Shown here piece after piece: positions 62,201-64,000 of a DNA stretch of 64,000 bases. The position numbers and the translations under genes were made by a program. The notes beneath the pieces were generated by a model. It was not told the origin of the DNA. It made no database searches and saw nothing but the letters and a program-made list of their open reading frames with translations. Origin of the DNA: Erythrophleum ivorense (taxonomy: Eukaryota > Streptophyta > Magnoliopsida > Fabales > Fabaceae). The stretch's first letter is position 1. Every line of letters starts with the position of its first letter. The stretch is taken from the NCBI GenBank assembly GCA_026724425.1, contig JAIUCV010000019.1, forward strand, positions 11,286,612 through 11,350,611. Direction: 5' to 3'.

Positions 62201-62651
62201 GCCTAGTAGCTAATTGCTCTAGAGGCAATTCCTCAACTGAGCCATATGTAGCTGCCCACCATTTACTATTAGCGCATGCATCTGCTGCTAGATTGTATAA
62301 GAAGAAGTATCAGGTAATACCTAGTAACTAAGAAGTATGGACATTAACATAGACAAACATGGATATCGCAACCATTGCAGAAAAAAATTTCAAGTACCCA
62401 CATGTTACATAAAGTATCAAAAAGTGCCTAATATTTCGTTCACTTAAGGAAAACTTATTATGAAATGTATTCTAGTCTCATTTTGAATTATGATAATCGT
62501 GATATATTTAGTCCAAAAAATCTCTGTGAGTGTAGAACAAGCAACATGGATTTATTGGTATCAATATTTATGCTCTTGGTATTTCTCCTCTGACAAATAC
62601 CACTGAAGATATAAGTGCTGCTCAAAGGGCAAAGGACTTCTACATCGGTTG
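59249..62651 (+). CDS. GH1 beta-glucosidase gene B, exons 1-8 (3' end outside window)
   Basis: Eight exons join without a stop: 59249-59368, 59516-59579, 60351-60406, 60680-60755, 60832-60903, 61883-61970, 62058-62313 and 62536-62651. All introns are GT...AG. The protein opens MLLKVLLAAVTLVVVAGG, a likely signal peptide, then DFPLDFSFGAGTSAYQ-VEGAAD, RTPSIFDSYAH, GLNAYRFSISWSRLIP-NGRG, IQPHVTLHHNDLPQALEDEY and, in exon 7, TFNEP with the acid/base glutamate, ending DFYIGW. These are the family 1 blocks in order, closest to BGLU11-like enzymes from memory. The nucleophile exon lies beyond the window. Intron 8 contains a minus-strand copia LTR and reverse-transcriptase piece, so the gene is either interrupted or has a very long intron. 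The odd HE-IQPH (usually HG-IQPH) reflects a G-to-A change at the exon 6 start. Confidence 0.93.
60954..61849. repeat. Inverted-repeat element in intron 5 of GH1 gene B
   Basis: Left arm agagtggggtgggaaaggat (from 60954) and right arm, inverted, cagaggtgggatagaatgga (from 61849) are similar. This suggests a MITE of about 0.9 kb. No clear target duplication was found and the arms are imperfect, so it may be chance purine/pyrimidine bias. Confidence 0.35.
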
Positions 62652-62899
62652 GTAAGTAGCAATCACTAGTTCATTACTTTCTCTCTTAATATATCCATTG
62701 TAATTATGAAAAATGGCATTCAGGCATTGCAATTTCAATCAAACAAGGCATAGATATTCGTTATCATTAATTATTTATGTTTGAAATTATAGACATACCT
62801 CATGTGATACTTACAGTCTTAGGAAAGTGCTCATTTTATGAATTCAGATGAGCTTTTGGTGCCAGTCACAATTTCAATCATGAATAGAAGTCTATCTAC

Positions 62900-63452
62900 A
62901 AACAAATCTACAACCCTTTTTTCATAGTTGTGGAGCATCCATTAGAGTTCTCCGCTATTTATATACACATCTCAAATCTCCAAGTCCTAATGATGGTGCC
63001 TTCAGAGAACTAACAGAGGGAGAAAGTATTTAGAGGTAGGGGAGGCTAATATTTTAGGAAGTGATTTTGCTCAACACATGAGCCAGATAACTTTGAAAAT
63101 GGGAACTAATTTTTTTTTTTTTAGTGTCCCATAACTCATGAGGGCCTCTTTATTTATAAAGGGTTTCACGATACTTGAAATTCAAATGGAATAAATCATA
63201 TTGTTTGAATTTAAATAGAACAATCTGATTCAAATTTAGTCAATTTGCTAAACCAATTTCAAATAGTTAGTTAATTTAAATAATTAAATAATTAATTCAA
63301 ATCCATTTGAATTTAATTGTTCTATTTAAATTAGAACTTGTCTAATTAAAATAATAATTATTATTATGGCTTAAATTCTAGAACTTATCTGATTTAATTA
63401 ATTAATTACACAAATGAAGTTATATATAAATGTTGCCCCGTGGTCATTTGCA
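62900..63452 (-). repeat. Probable copia LTR in intron 8 of GH1 gene B
   Basis: On the minus strand a purine-rich gtgggagt tract is followed by tgcaaatgacc, like a polypurine tract and LTR start. A ttataaataaagagg TATA block follows at about 63150. The left edge is not resolved. An inverted repeat built on aatttaaatagaacaat occurs at about 63205 and 63320. Confidence 0.45.
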
Positions 63453-63753
63453 ACTCCCACATGTACACTTAGGCATCAACATACTATCTCTCACTCTCAT
63501 GGTCTTCCTCTCTTAGTCATATAGGAGAAAATGAAATGTGCGAACATATGAGATATGTACTTGTCAATAGTGTTATATTAGATCACCGTCTAACTAACAT
63601 AACATCCACTCAATATTTTGATACACCCTAGAGCATCTTAAGTACACTCGATTTTGCACATTTAATCCCTCTAATCAAATATCCATGCATAATCTTCTTA
63701 TGCATTTGTACTTATGGTTACCTTCCCAACTAACGTTCATGTAATCGCCCAGG

Positions 63754-63957
63754 CTATGAGCTACAAATCATGTGTGATATAGGATGAGTTTTCCTCAAAT
63801 GTTTATGCCAATCCATATGGAAATGTTCTAAGATTATTTTGATGTATGTTTCCTGAAACAAAGTTAGAAACCTCTTAGAATGTACTATTGAGATCTTTAT
63901 CCTTGATACATTATCTGCTTGATCCATGTCTTTCATCTCAATGTAGAGGACAACCAC
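63754..63957 (-). pseudogene. Copia reverse-transcriptase fragment
   Basis: The minus-strand frame contains MKDMDQADNVSRIKI, then SKRFLTLFQETYIKIILEHF. These match the block after the catalytic box in plant copia reverse transcriptase (MKDMGEA...G.KI, then the SQETYI..iLerF type). RNase H, which should lie between this and the LTR, is absent, so the element is internally deleted. The rest continues beyond the window. Confidence 0.75.
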
Positions 63958-64000
63958 TTCTGAATGTTGACTGTTAACTTCTTGTCATTCCTAGTTAGGA

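Overview
This is a plant nuclear window, AT-rich and dominated by retrotransposons. The visible host genes are intron-rich GH1 beta-glucosidases with the plant exon layout, and the repeats are plant types (Ty1/copia with an initiator-tRNA-Met primer site, Ty3/gypsy chromovirus, Athila/Tat-like gypsy, Tourist-like MITEs). A eudicot, possibly woody, fits. Species cannot be set from the sequence alone.

Layout. (1) 1-1936 is the right-hand part of a long LTR (L1) that landed in the 5' LTR of a decayed copia element (1937-6412). (2) 6413-7832 holds the last intron stretch and the last two exons of a GH1 gene (gene A); the copia therefore sits in an intron of that gene, or cut it off. (3) 7833 to about 9130 is intergenic. 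(4) About 9133-31740 is a minus-strand Ty3/gypsy chromovirus: LTR D on the left, a degenerate interior at 26431-30450, and truncated LTR E on the right. D carries a nested stack (H1 containing A containing B, with a MITE inside A) and a separate solo LTR, C. (5) 31741-46195 is a pile of related LTR copies (F, G, I, J, K). (6) 46196-53715 is the 5' part of a minus-strand Athila-like element (LTR, primer site, gag fragment) interrupted by L3, which contains L4. (7) 53716-59248 is AT-rich intergenic DNA with one Tourist-like MITE. (8) 59249 to the window end is a second GH1 gene (gene B): eight exons joined in one open frame to 62651, then a copia LTR and reverse-transcriptase fragment on the minus strand in the following intron.

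The two GH1 genes lie on the same strand and read as a tandem family cluster pushed about 50 kb apart by retrotransposon accumulation. Nothing in the 45 kb of repeats encodes an intact protein.

The most interesting signals are structural. Several LTR copies lack interiors but keep 5-bp target duplications and have matching empty sites elsewhere in the window. At least three of them broke host LTRs within roughly 65 bp of the same position. Two LTR groups carry arrays of short palindromes built on GCTATAGC-like cores. LTRs that share most of their length have unrelated leading segments. The copia 3' LTR carries two exact copies of the plant snRNA upstream sequence element, each followed by a TATA box. 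Names such as H1, A, B, C, K and L4 are labels for this window only. Homology statements come from reading the sequence by eye, with no alignment or database search.
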